This document shows positions 40,752-52,998 of a stretch of DNA of 64,000 bases, in pieces. A model generated the notes under the pieces. The model ran no database searches. It worked only from the letters and a program-made list of their open reading frames with translations, and was not told the DNA's origin. Within the stretch, counting starts at the first letter, position 1, and each line of letters begins with the position of its first letter. Position numbers and translations under genes: made by a program. Source of the stretch: an uncultured Prevotellaceae bacterium (GTDB lineage: Bacteria; Bacteroidota; Bacteroidia; Bacteroidales; Bacteroidaceae); the NCBI GenBank assembly GCA_902800435.1, contig CADCEQ010000007.1, positions 4,717-68,716 on the forward strand, written 5' to 3'.

Positions 40752-42524
40752 TTAATTCTTTGACGTAGACTTCTCCTGAATGAAGACCGGGTTCTGCCGC
40801 AGCAGCGTGTTGACCTTGGTCTCACTCTCCTGAATGGGCCAGTAGAGGAAAGGTTCGCTCTTCATCTTGTATGATACGGCATCGCCTTCGCCGCCCGAGC
40901 CATACTTGCGGATGACCATACGGAGCATCGGCGCATAGAGTTCGGGCCAAGCCTCAGTATCAGCCAGGCACTGGCGGGAGTTGACGCCTTCCATGTGGCG
41001 GTAGCAGTAGCGCATGAGGTCGAACCAGCGTTTGCCCTCGAAGCACAGCTCACGTTCGCGCTCGGCGAGCACGAGGAGTTCCATCTCTTCCTTCGACTTG
41101 AAATTCTCAAACTTCAGCGTGTCGGCAGCGTTCTTGAACATAGAGCGCTTGTTGACGGCCTGTACCAGGTTAAACGCCTTCTCGAGTGTCACGCGGTCAC
41201 TGTCGTTAGCGGCTGTCTCTACCAGTGCCTCGGCCTGCATCAGCATGACGTCGGTCAGACGGTAAACAATCCAGTTCTGGCGGAACTCATCGTAGCTGCG
41301 AGAGGTACTTTTGGCAGGACCAACCGTACTGGTCACGGCAACTACCGTCGACGAGGACTCCACCATCTTGCGAATGCTCATCTGCTGAGCCTCTTCGTTA
41401 TTGGCATCATAGACGTTGTTCCAGAAGCGATAGTCGTTCTTTGACAGGTAGAGTTTCTGAGCCTCGACGGTGTTGGCATTGGTTGCCACCGAGTTGAATA
41501 TCGGCGAAGCCATCAGGATTGACGGGGCATTAGCAGAGTTGCTCGTCTTATAATAGTAGTTCTCGAGTGCAGTGTTCGAGTTGTTGCGACCGTTGTACTG
41601 CCACTCAAGAATGCTCTCACGGGAGTTGCCGCCGTTGGGACTAAAAATGGAGGCCAGTGCCATATCGCCATCCTCCAGGTGATAGCGGTCCTCTTCCTTG
41701 CTGGTGATGTCTAACTCCTGGTAGAGCTTATAATAGGCATCCTTGGCATTGATGACGGAGTCACTGAAGGCGATGGCCTGCTGATAGTCGGCCTGACTGT
41801 GGTTCATAGCGGCACGCCAAAGATAGATGTCGGCCATCAGGGCGTGGACGGCATCGCGAGTCATGTAGCCCCAGTTGCGCCAGTCGTTGCGCCCGTAGGA
41901 GCCGGACTTCATGATATAGCCGCGAGCCTCCTCAAGGTCTTTGAGACATTTCTCTAGCACAACGTCAGGTGCGCTCTGTGGCAAGATCTCTACCTGACTA
42001 TCGTCCTCATAAGAGTGTTCCGTCAAAGGTACGTCGCGGAAGGCACGCACCAAATAGAAGTAGCACAGCGAACGCAGAGCCAGCATCTGAGCACGTACTA
42101 CCTGATAGTCACCCTCGGTGAACTCTGGGTCTTCAATCATCACCTCCGGGGCGTGGTTCAAGACAACGTTGCAGTTGTTGATGACCTTGTAGAAGTTGCT
42201 CCAGTTGGCATACCTGTTGGTAGGCAGCAGGATGACAGCGCTGATGTTGTCGAGCGTGTTGTCGTTATAATCTTCCAGTTTCACCAGCTCGTCAGAACGG
42301 TATGCTCCCCACATGATGGCGCTTTCCTGGATGCTCTTGTCAATCATGCTCAGATAGCATCCGTCCACCATCTGGTCAACATCCGACTTCTTCTTCCAGA
42401 AGTCCTCGGCGACGATGCGGTCCGTCGGGTAGATGGTCAGGAAGTCGTTGCAGGCCGTGAGGGCTGCGGTGACACCGCAGCACAGCAGACACTTCGCGAT
42501 ATATTTCTTTATATTTCTCTTCAT
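40752..42524 (-). CDS. SusD/RagB-family surface lipoprotein (proximal pair)
   Basis: A 590-residue lipoprotein from the ATG at 42524 (MKRNIKKYIAKCLLCCG), lipobox LTAC. Typical SusD features: DFLTIYPTDRIVAEDFWKK near the N-terminus, YYKVINNCN-like FYKVINNCNVVL, MLALRSLCYFYLVRAFRDVP, and the C-terminal ERERELCFEGKRWFDLMRY with LPI-like YWPIQESE before the end. It is the glycan-binding lid of the SusC encoded just upstream (42566-45967). The gap between them is a (GTTCAAC)n heptamer array. Confidence 0.95.
   Translation of the reverse strand: MKRNIKKYIAKCLLCCGVTAALTACNDFLTIYPTDRIVAEDFWKKKSDVDQMVDGCYLSMIDKSIQESAIMWGAYRSDELVKLEDYNDNTLDNISAVILLPTNRYANWSNFYKVINNCNVVLNHAPEVMIEDPEFTEGDYQVVRAQMLALRSLCYFYLVRAFRDVPLTEHSYEDDSQVEILPQSAPDVVLEKCLKDLEEARGYIMKSGSYGRNDWRNWGYMTRDAVHALMADIYLWRAAMNHSQADYQQAIAFSDSVINAKDAYYKLYQELDITSKEEDRYHLEDGDMALASIFSPNGGNSRESILEWQYNGRNNSNTALENYYYKTSNSANAPSILMASPIFNSVATNANTVEAQKLYLSKNDYRFWNNVYDANNEEAQQMSIRKMVESSSTVVAVTSTVGPAKSTSRSYDEFRQNWIVYRLTDVMLMQAEALVETAANDSDRVTLEKAFNLVQAVNKRSMFKNAADTLKFENFKSKEEMELLVLAERERELCFEGKRWFDLMRYCYRHMEGVNSRQCLADTEAWPELYAPMLRMVIRKYGSGGEGDAVSYKMKSEPFLYWPIQESETKVNTLLRQNPVFIQEKSTSKN
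42461..42491 (-). repeat. CTGTGCTGCGGC segment in the proximal SusD gene
   Basis: Coding strand AAGTGTCTGCTGTGCTGC then GGTGTCACCGCAGCCCTC, encoding KCLLCCGVTAAL. It aligns with copies at 33445-33477 and 38551-38584. Confidence 0.6.
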
Positions 42525-42532
42525 AATAATCA

Positions 42533-42562
42533 TTGTTCAATGTTCAATGTTCAACGTTCAAT
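42533..42562. repeat. Heptanucleotide array (GTTCAAT/GTTCAAC)n
   Basis: Four copies of GTTCAAT or GTTCAAC fill the SusC-SusD gap. This is the same heptamer, inverted, as in the hypD coding sequence at 15998-16028. Confidence 0.85.
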
Positions 42563-42565
42563 GTC

Positions 42566-45500
42566 TTAGAATCCCACTTGAATGTTCAGCGTAACCGACT
42601 TGCTTCGCGGTGTCTGAGAGTTATCGTAGGCAATGCCCCATGAACCGGGAGAGTGCTCCGGGTCTGTGCCGCTGTACTTGCTCCAGCAGAACAGGTTCTG
42701 GCCGGAGATACTTGTCGTCAGACGGTTCAGGCCGATAGATTTCAGCATCTTCTTCTTGAAGTTATAAGACAGCTGAATGTAGCTCATACGGACGAACGAG
42801 GCATCCTCGACGTAGCGGTCGCTGCCAAGCCAGTTGTAACCCGTGTCGAACATAGCGCGCGGAATCTGAGTCACGTCGCCGTTCTTGCGCCAGCGCCAAT
42901 TCACGGCCGAGCTTTGGTTGTAGGCGTTGAACATCTCCTCGAGTCCCATCTTGGCCGAGTTCACAATCTTGATACCCTGACGGTAGCTGAAGCTGGTGCG
43001 AAGCGACCAGCTGTCATACTGCAGGTTGAAACCGAAACCGCCGTTGAGGTGGGGGTTGGAGTTACCAAGATAGACAATGTCGAGCGAGTTGATCTGTCCG
43101 TCATTGTTCACATCCTCATAGATGGCATCACCACCCTGGAACTTGTAGGTCGAGGTGCCGTCGTCGAAGTTATAGACCTGGCGGATGGGTTCACCCTTGG
43201 AGTCCATCATGACGCGTCCCTCGTTGTCGATGGCGATAGGAGCGGTCTTACCCTTGGCCAGGAATTCGTTGTTGATATAGTTCTTCAGTTGGTCGCCTGT
43301 CCAGCCATTGCTCTCCTTCATATTGAGCAGGTACTCGTAGGTGTACTGGTATACACCCTTGTAGCGGAGTCCGTAGATGGAGCCGAGCGGGTTACCCTTC
43401 TGGATGCGGTTCAGATACTGTCCGCGCTTGCTGGGATCCCATTCACCGTTGATGCTCTCGAGCACGCTCTCGTCCATCTCGACTATTTCGTTGAAGTTCT
43501 GCGAGATGTTGAAGTTAGCACTCAGCGAGAACTTTCCTACATGGATAATTCTGTTGGCCGAGACGTTCAGTTCCCATCCCTTGTTGGTCATCTCGCCGAC
43601 GTTTGCCCACGACAGCGATGTGAAACCAGAGGTCGACGGTATGCGAACGCCTGACATCAGCAGGTCCTTCGTACGTTTGAAGTAGTAGTTGAAGTCACCA
43701 GTCAGTTTACCATCCAAGAAGCCGAAGTCGCCACCGAGGTTCAACTGCGAGGTGCGCTCCCACTTCAGGTTGTTCAACTGCAGACCGTCCAAGTAGGTCA
43801 CGCTGTGCTTGTCGGCGACGCTACCGTAGATACCCGACGTGTTGTACTTGGCATACTGCAGGTACTGCGAGCCAGGCTGGCGACCTACGATACCGAACGA
43901 TGCACGGAAGGCCAGCATTGAGAGCGTCGGCTTCAGTTTCTGCATAAACGGCTCATCGGAGATAATCCACTTGGTCGACAAGCCAGGGAACCAGCCCCAC
44001 TTCTTCGAATCACCAAACTTCGTGGTACCGTCGGCACGGAGCGACGGGTCCAATACGTAGCGGCCTTTATAAGCAAAGTGGCCAGTGTAGATCATCGACA
44101 TCGAGCGCCACTGTCCGTTGCCGGTACTCATGTTCTCGACATTCGTATCAACGGTAGGCGACGTTGTGCCGTTGGGGGCGTTGCGGTTTACCACGGTCTG
44201 GCTGTTGTCGTTGCCGCTGGTCAGCTCCCACTTACCAAGCATCTGGATTTTGATGTCCTGATTGTTGAAGTAGGGAACAAAGGTCAGCTGGTGGCGAGTT
44301 GTGAAGGCCAGCGAGTTGTAGTCATATACCTCCGAGCGGTTATAGTTGCCGTCCTCCCAGCCTTGAGTCGACAGCGAGCCGGGCCAGTACTTGGGCTCAC
44401 TCTTCGAGAAGATGTCCATGTAGACCAGTCCGACGTAGTTCAGCTGGGTGGCCGATTCGTCCTTGCTCATCAGGTAGTAATCGAGACGGAACTCAGGCGA
44501 GATACGGTAGGTCTTCTCGTTGCGCCAGGCCTGTTCGGCTATGGCGACGGGGTTACCCAAGCTGCGGATGGCCGACAACTGTCTCGACGAGGTTCCTGCT
44601 GCCGACGAGCCTGCATCGTTCGAGGCACCTTCGGGCAGCATGATATAGAATTCATTGGTATCGTGGCCGTTAGCATCCTGACGGTAGACAGCCATGTTTG
44701 GCGACAGTTTCTGAGAACGACCCAGGATGTTGTCATCGTAGTTGCGCAGGTTGGCCGTATAGGTCAGCGGGAAGGTGGTGCGGAATGTAATGCGGTCCGA
44801 CACGAAGTAGTCGAGTGCCAGCTTCGTGGTGAAACGGTCGAGCTTCTGCTTGATGATGGTACCCGTCTGGTGGTCATAACCGGCCGAGACGCGGAAGTTG
44901 GCCTTCTCTCCACCACCGGTAAGCGTTAGGTAGTGGTACTGGCTCCAACCGGTCTGCTGTACCTCTTTCACCCAATCGGTGTTGTTGTTCCAGTTCTCGA
45001 ACTCAGCCCACGAGCGATTGTAGTTGATCTCGTTGATGTTGGTCGTTGCCGTGGCGCTCTGGGCGGGGTTGTAGTACATCTCCTTCAGCATCATGGTGTA
45101 GTCGTCACCGTTCAGCAGGTTGTAGCCCTTGGGCTGCCATGAGGCCTGCACACGCAGCGAGTAGTCCACGCGGGTAGCACCGCGGGCACCACGCTTGGTG
45201 CGGATCTGGATGACACCATTGGCACCGCGCGAGCCCCAGACAGCGGTAGCGGCGGCATCCTTTAGTACTTGGATGTCCTCGATATCGGAGGGGTTCACCG
45301 ACAGCAGCGAGGCATAGGTCTCCTCGTTAGCATTCTGGAAGTCAAAGTTCTCGTCAGGGTTGTCGAAGATGTTGCCGTCGACGACGATGAGCGGTTCGGC
45401 CGAGCCGTTGATACTGGTCACACCGCGCAGACGCATGGTCGTACCGGCACCGAGGTTACCAGAGTTGGCCACGATGTCGAGACCGGCAATCTGTCCCTGC

Positions 45501-45967
45501 AGGGCTTCGTCGGCCGTTGTGAAGGCCAGACCTTCCACCTCTTTCATGTTGAATGTCTGGGCGGCCACCGACACCTCACGCTCGGGGATGGCCAGACCAC
45601 CCTGGTTGAACTTACGCTTGGCAGTGACGGTCACCTCTTTAATTTGTGTGGCGTCCTGCAACTTGATGTCAAAGCGGGTACGTGTGCCGATGGGCAGTAT
45701 CTGCGTCTTGTAGCCCACGTACGAAATCTTCAGTTTGTTCTTCGTATTCTTGACGGCCATTGAGAAGTTACCGTTCAGGTCGGTCTGTGCAAACGAGACG
45801 TTACGGTTGTTGCCGTCCACCTCGACGACGTTACACATCATCACCGGACCGAAGGAGTCACTGATGGTACCCGAGATACGGGCTTCCTGTGCAACGGCCC
45901 TGACTGAGAGCAATTGACAACTGACAATTACCAGTCCCAATATTCTGTATAGTCTTTTGCTAATCAT
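42566..45967 (-). CDS. SusC/RagA-family TonB-dependent receptor (proximal pair)
   Basis: A 1,133-residue receptor from the ATG at 45967 with signal peptide ending VAQEARIS. A carboxypeptidase-regulatory-like domain follows (ISGTISDSFGPVMMCNVVEV, LKISYVGYKTQILPIG), then the plug (QIAGLDIVANSGNLGAGTTM, PLIVVDGNIFDN, RGANGVIQIRTKRG) and a beta-barrel ending VTLNIQVGF. It imports oligosaccharides across the outer membrane. The upstream fasciclin gene ends 12 bases away, with AATTATC repeats in the junction. Confidence 0.95.
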   Translation of the reverse strand: MISKRLYRILGLVIVSCQLLSVRAVAQEARISGTISDSFGPVMMCNVVEVDGNNRNVSFAQTDLNGNFSMAVKNTKNKLKISYVGYKTQILPIGTRTRFDIKLQDATQIKEVTVTAKRKFNQGGLAIPEREVSVAAQTFNMKEVEGLAFTTADEALQGQIAGLDIVANSGNLGAGTTMRLRGVTSINGSAEPLIVVDGNIFDNPDENFDFQNANEETYASLLSVNPSDIEDIQVLKDAAATAVWGSRGANGVIQIRTKRGARGATRVDYSLRVQASWQPKGYNLLNGDDYTMMLKEMYYNPAQSATATTNINEINYNRSWAEFENWNNNTDWVKEVQQTGWSQYHYLTLTGGGEKANFRVSAGYDHQTGTIIKQKLDRFTTKLALDYFVSDRITFRTTFPLTYTANLRNYDDNILGRSQKLSPNMAVYRQDANGHDTNEFYIMLPEGASNDAGSSAAGTSSRQLSAIRSLGNPVAIAEQAWRNEKTYRISPEFRLDYYLMSKDESATQLNYVGLVYMDIFSKSEPKYWPGSLSTQGWEDGNYNRSEVYDYNSLAFTTRHQLTFVPYFNNQDIKIQMLGKWELTSGNDNSQTVVNRNAPNGTTSPTVDTNVENMSTGNGQWRSMSMIYTGHFAYKGRYVLDPSLRADGTTKFGDSKKWGWFPGLSTKWIISDEPFMQKLKPTLSMLAFRASFGIVGRQPGSQYLQYAKYNTSGIYGSVADKHSVTYLDGLQLNNLKWERTSQLNLGGDFGFLDGKLTGDFNYYFKRTKDLLMSGVRIPSTSGFTSLSWANVGEMTNKGWELNVSANRIIHVGKFSLSANFNISQNFNEIVEMDESVLESINGEWDPSKRGQYLNRIQKGNPLGSIYGLRYKGVYQYTYEYLLNMKESNGWTGDQLKNYINNEFLAKGKTAPIAIDNEGRVMMDSKGEPIRQVYNFDDGTSTYKFQGGDAIYEDVNNDGQINSLDIVYLGNSNPHLNGGFGFNLQYDSWSLRTSFSYRQGIKIVNSAKMGLEEMFNAYNQSSAVNWRWRKNGDVTQIPRAMFDTGYNWLGSDRYVEDASFVRMSYIQLSYNFKKKMLKSIGLNRLTTSISGQNLFCWSKYSGTDPEHSPGSWGIAYDNSQTPRSKSVTLNIQVGF

Positions 45968-46004
45968 AATTCTCAATTATCAATTATCAATTACCAATTC
46001 ATTA
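45968..46004. repeat. AATTATC heptanucleotide array at a fasciclin/SusC junction
   Basis: About four heptamers (AATTCTC, AATTATC, AATTATC, AATTACC) span the junction. The array encodes the last residues (LVIDN) and stop of the fasciclin protein. Confidence 0.8.
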
Positions 46005-48871
46005 TCGTATCTCTTATATAAATAGGTGTCGAACTGCCTGCGGTATTCCTGGAGCCGCTGACGTGCACCGGCACCCGTCCAGAGAGCATCATAACGCTCG
46101 GTGTCCTTGTGGATGCAGAACGGCGAGCTAACCTGGTGGACGACGGCAAACGACGACGTCGAGATGGTGTGATTGCGGCTGTTGATGACGAAGTCGCGGG
46201 CCATCTGGTTGACCATCTTTGAGCCGTTAGTAGCCTCGATTGTGACCTCATGTCCGCGCTTGTCCTTCACATTGAGGAGTCCGGAGCCGCCCGTGACGGT
46301 CAGTTTCTCACGGATACCCAGCGTGTCAGAGCAGGCCGTGGGATAGACTCCCTCATCGATGGTGTTGTCGGCATAGATGGAGTTGTCCTGGAAGTGGTAG
46401 CGTATGAAGGCATTGATTTCCTCAACCATGGCCAGGGCCTTGTCACGGGCAGCCTGAACCTCAGCGCTGATGTTGCCACCGGCCTTCTCGCGGTCGAGCT
46501 GTTCGTTATACTGGTCGTAAATCACCTTGATGTCGCTCCAGCGGGGCAGTCCACGTTCGTAGGCTTTCCGCATGGCCTCGTTATCAGGGGCATAGACGGT
46601 GTAGTTATATGAATTGAAGTAGTTCACGTTGTCAGTCAGTCCGCCCTTGGCAGCGAAGGTATGGTAAGCCTCCATGCGCTTCTTCTTCGTGACAGGGTTC
46701 ACTTCCACCAGTTTGTCGCTGGCAAACTCCATGATAGCATCCATGTCAAAATCGGTACAGAGGTCAAGAAACTCGGTGAACTGAGAGTCGCCCTGCAGGA
46801 CGTCAAGCACCGAACGGTGGGGACCTTCTATCACGTGGTCGATGGCATAAGCCGTACCGTTTTGCTGGTTGTAGACCTGCGTCACCTGTGAGACAGGTAC
46901 ATTGTTGTCTATCTGTGCGCCGCTCATGACCTTGTCGCCACCAAAAAGGATGGCACCGCCGTGCTTCGTCTTGTAGTACTTGTTCCCGCCCAGCGTCTCG
47001 CCGTCTTTCAGCACGATGGTGTGGTAGTTCAACATGTCGATGAACTGCGTACGGAATTGGTCGGTGGTCACGCGGCCGATAGAGTCGGTCGGGTCTGTGC
47101 CAACAATACCCGTCTCCTTGTCGTACTTCCAGGCCGAGCAGAAGACGTATGGAGACTTCTTCTGGTAATAGAACTTCAGTGCCCTCGGCTGATCAGAGTT
47201 CAGGTAGGCAGGGTCTATGTAGTAGCGCTCAAAAGCATCGTCTGTCGGAATAAAGAAGGCGTAGTTAGCGCTCATGGCCAACAGGTAAGCAAAGTAGTTG
47301 ACGTTCAGGGCCAGCGGCTTTCTGCCTCCCTTACCGTCGTTGACGGCCTCATTCATGATGCGCATGTTGCTGCTCAGCGTTACCGGTGCCGAGACGGCAA
47401 TCAGCGACGGGGGAGCGAACATACGGTTCAGCATGTAGGCCACGCCGTTGTTAGCTATCTTGACATCGTATGAACCGTTGCTGTTGACATTGAGCACTTC
47501 GAGCGACAGTCCCATGGGGTCGTTAGCCTCATCCATGACACGTCCAAACTTCGACGGAACGGTGCCCACGAACGAATTCTTCATCAGGTTACCCACGAGC
47601 TGTTGCACGTTCTGCAGAGGTATGGAGTCGATGTTCTCCTCCAGGTTCTCGGCGGTATTGGGCTTCTTGCCGAAAGCGTTGATAAGGAACTCGCCGCCAC
47701 CGCCCGGCAGGAAGTACTCCCTCAGGGCTTTGTCGGTAGGCACGAACATGGCTGCGATGTCCTTATAGGCATTCTCGCCGACCGAACCGTTGTTATAGTT
47801 GTTCCATCCCGGATCGTAGGGCAGCACATACTGGGCGTTGGTCTGATTGGGATCCACCGTCAGTGTTCCTCCCTGCGAGCGCTGGCTCATGTAGCGCTTC
47901 TGGAAGATGGAGTCAATCTGCGGCAGGTTGTTCACGATGGCGTAGTCGTTGTAGTTCTTCGTCGTCGCAGCATCGTAATAAGGTGCGCTGAAACGGTCGA
48001 GCATACGGCTGAAGAGGTTGCTCTCGCCATTGTTACGGATGACCTCGGCCAGGTTGCCCGGCGGCACCAGCACATCCTCCATCTGGTGGATATAACCGTT
48101 CTTACAGGTCACGTCGGCACAGATAATCTTGTTGCGGAAGATGTAGGCCGACTTCTCCTCGACGTTGTAGGGCGTACCCGTCACAACCTCAAAGTCGCTG
48201 TTCTCGCCGCGCGTCTTGATGTTGTTGTTCGTCATCTGCTCCTCGGTGAAGTGCACCATCATCGGGCGTGTGGCATCCATCACCATGTAGATGCCCCGAT
48301 CGTAGTACTTCTCCCAGTAGGGGTTGTTCACGGGCATGTCCTTCCGACCTCTCAGATGGGTAATCGTGTCGATGACGTTGGCACCCGTCGTGTGCTTCAT
48401 AGCCTGGCCTGGCGTCACGGCGGTAGAACCGTCAGGCACGTTCGAGAGCATCTCAACCAGCAGGGCATTGTCGAGCATCGAGGAGTAGAGCAGCTGGCGC
48501 TTCATAGCGTCGGTCAGCTGGCCGTAGTTCTTCACGCCCCACGGGTTGTTGGCGTAGAAGCGGTCAAAGGCCTCATCGTTGGCTGGGAACACGGTCTTCG
48601 AGCCTGTCTTCGACAGGGTCTCGGCGTAACCCAGGTCATCAATCAGCCGCAGGTAGTTGTTGAAGGTACCCTTCAGCACGTTACCGTTCTCGCCTTGCAG
48701 GTTCTCAGGGTTCTTCATGGCATCATAGATACTGCCACCCAACCATGACGGGTAATTGCCCTCGTCGTCCAGGTCGTAGTCATCCTTACATGCCGTGAAC
48801 CCACCACAAATTGCGGCCAGGCACAGTCCCATATAGACGTTCCTGGCTTTCTCAATCAAGCGGTAATTCAT
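45980..48871 (-). CDS. Large fasciclin-domain lipoprotein (first in locus)
   Basis: A 963-residue lipoprotein with a signal peptide ending in FTAC. At least three FAS1-type regions are visible: residues about 65-230 (LRLIDDLGYAETLSKTGSKTV, GYIHQMEDVLVPPGNLAEVI), about 270-480 (TALREY-like VPTDKALREYFLPGG, NGVAYMLNRMFAPPS) and about 500-710 (ANYAFFIPTDDAFERYY, GTAYAIDHVIEG), with a further one near 715-930. Repeated FAS1 domains suggest an extended adhesive or glycan-binding surface protein. It is the first gene after GH2 (31-base gap) and directly precedes SusC. The C-terminal LVIDN is encoded by a heptamer repeat. Confidence 0.85.
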   Translation of the reverse strand: MNYRLIEKARNVYMGLCLAAICGGFTACKDDYDLDDEGNYPSWLGGSIYDAMKNPENLQGENGNVLKGTFNNYLRLIDDLGYAETLSKTGSKTVFPANDEAFDRFYANNPWGVKNYGQLTDAMKRQLLYSSMLDNALLVEMLSNVPDGSTAVTPGQAMKHTTGANVIDTITHLRGRKDMPVNNPYWEKYYDRGIYMVMDATRPMMVHFTEEQMTNNNIKTRGENSDFEVVTGTPYNVEEKSAYIFRNKIICADVTCKNGYIHQMEDVLVPPGNLAEVIRNNGESNLFSRMLDRFSAPYYDAATTKNYNDYAIVNNLPQIDSIFQKRYMSQRSQGGTLTVDPNQTNAQYVLPYDPGWNNYNNGSVGENAYKDIAAMFVPTDKALREYFLPGGGGEFLINAFGKKPNTAENLEENIDSIPLQNVQQLVGNLMKNSFVGTVPSKFGRVMDEANDPMGLSLEVLNVNSNGSYDVKIANNGVAYMLNRMFAPPSLIAVSAPVTLSSNMRIMNEAVNDGKGGRKPLALNVNYFAYLLAMSANYAFFIPTDDAFERYYIDPAYLNSDQPRALKFYYQKKSPYVFCSAWKYDKETGIVGTDPTDSIGRVTTDQFRTQFIDMLNYHTIVLKDGETLGGNKYYKTKHGGAILFGGDKVMSGAQIDNNVPVSQVTQVYNQQNGTAYAIDHVIEGPHRSVLDVLQGDSQFTEFLDLCTDFDMDAIMEFASDKLVEVNPVTKKKRMEAYHTFAAKGGLTDNVNYFNSYNYTVYAPDNEAMRKAYERGLPRWSDIKVIYDQYNEQLDREKAGGNISAEVQAARDKALAMVEEINAFIRYHFQDNSIYADNTIDEGVYPTACSDTLGIREKLTVTGGSGLLNVKDKRGHEVTIEATNGSKMVNQMARDFVINSRNHTISTSSFAVVHQVSSPFCIHKDTERYDALWTGAGARQRLQEYRRQFDTYLYKRYDNELVIDN

Positions 48872-48902
48872 ACATCATTTATAATTTAGTTACTGTAATT
48901 CT

Positions 48903-52859
<3,957 letters not shown>

Positions 52860-52884
52860 TTAGTCGTATAAGTGATTTCGTGTG

Positions 52885-52892
52885 CAAAGATA
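52885..52892 (-). promoter_or_regulatory. -7 element of the GH2-SusCD locus
   Basis: TATCTTTG on the minus strand lies 31 bases before the GH2 ATG. The 146-bp divergent region is AT-rich and could also hold an operator; no palindrome stands out. Confidence 0.65.
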
Positions 52893-52957
52893 GCAAAAAA
52901 GATTTAATCAGCCTACAAAAAATGCAAAAAAAACTTTGTGGAGCTGCAAGTTATTTG

Positions 52958-52965
52958 TACTTTTG
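52958..52965 (+). promoter_or_regulatory. Promoter of the GH5-GH43 gene
   Basis: TACTTTTG with TTTG at 52935-52938, 19 bases apart, matches the Bacteroidota -33/-7 promoter closely. Confidence 0.75.
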
Positions 52966-52998
52966 CAGCAAAAATCTAAAAACTTCATAAACGTAATC

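Noticed and set aside
42533..42562. CRISPR array
   Set aside because: Units are only 7 bp, directly adjacent, without spacers. No cas genes are present. The same holds for the other heptamer arrays.
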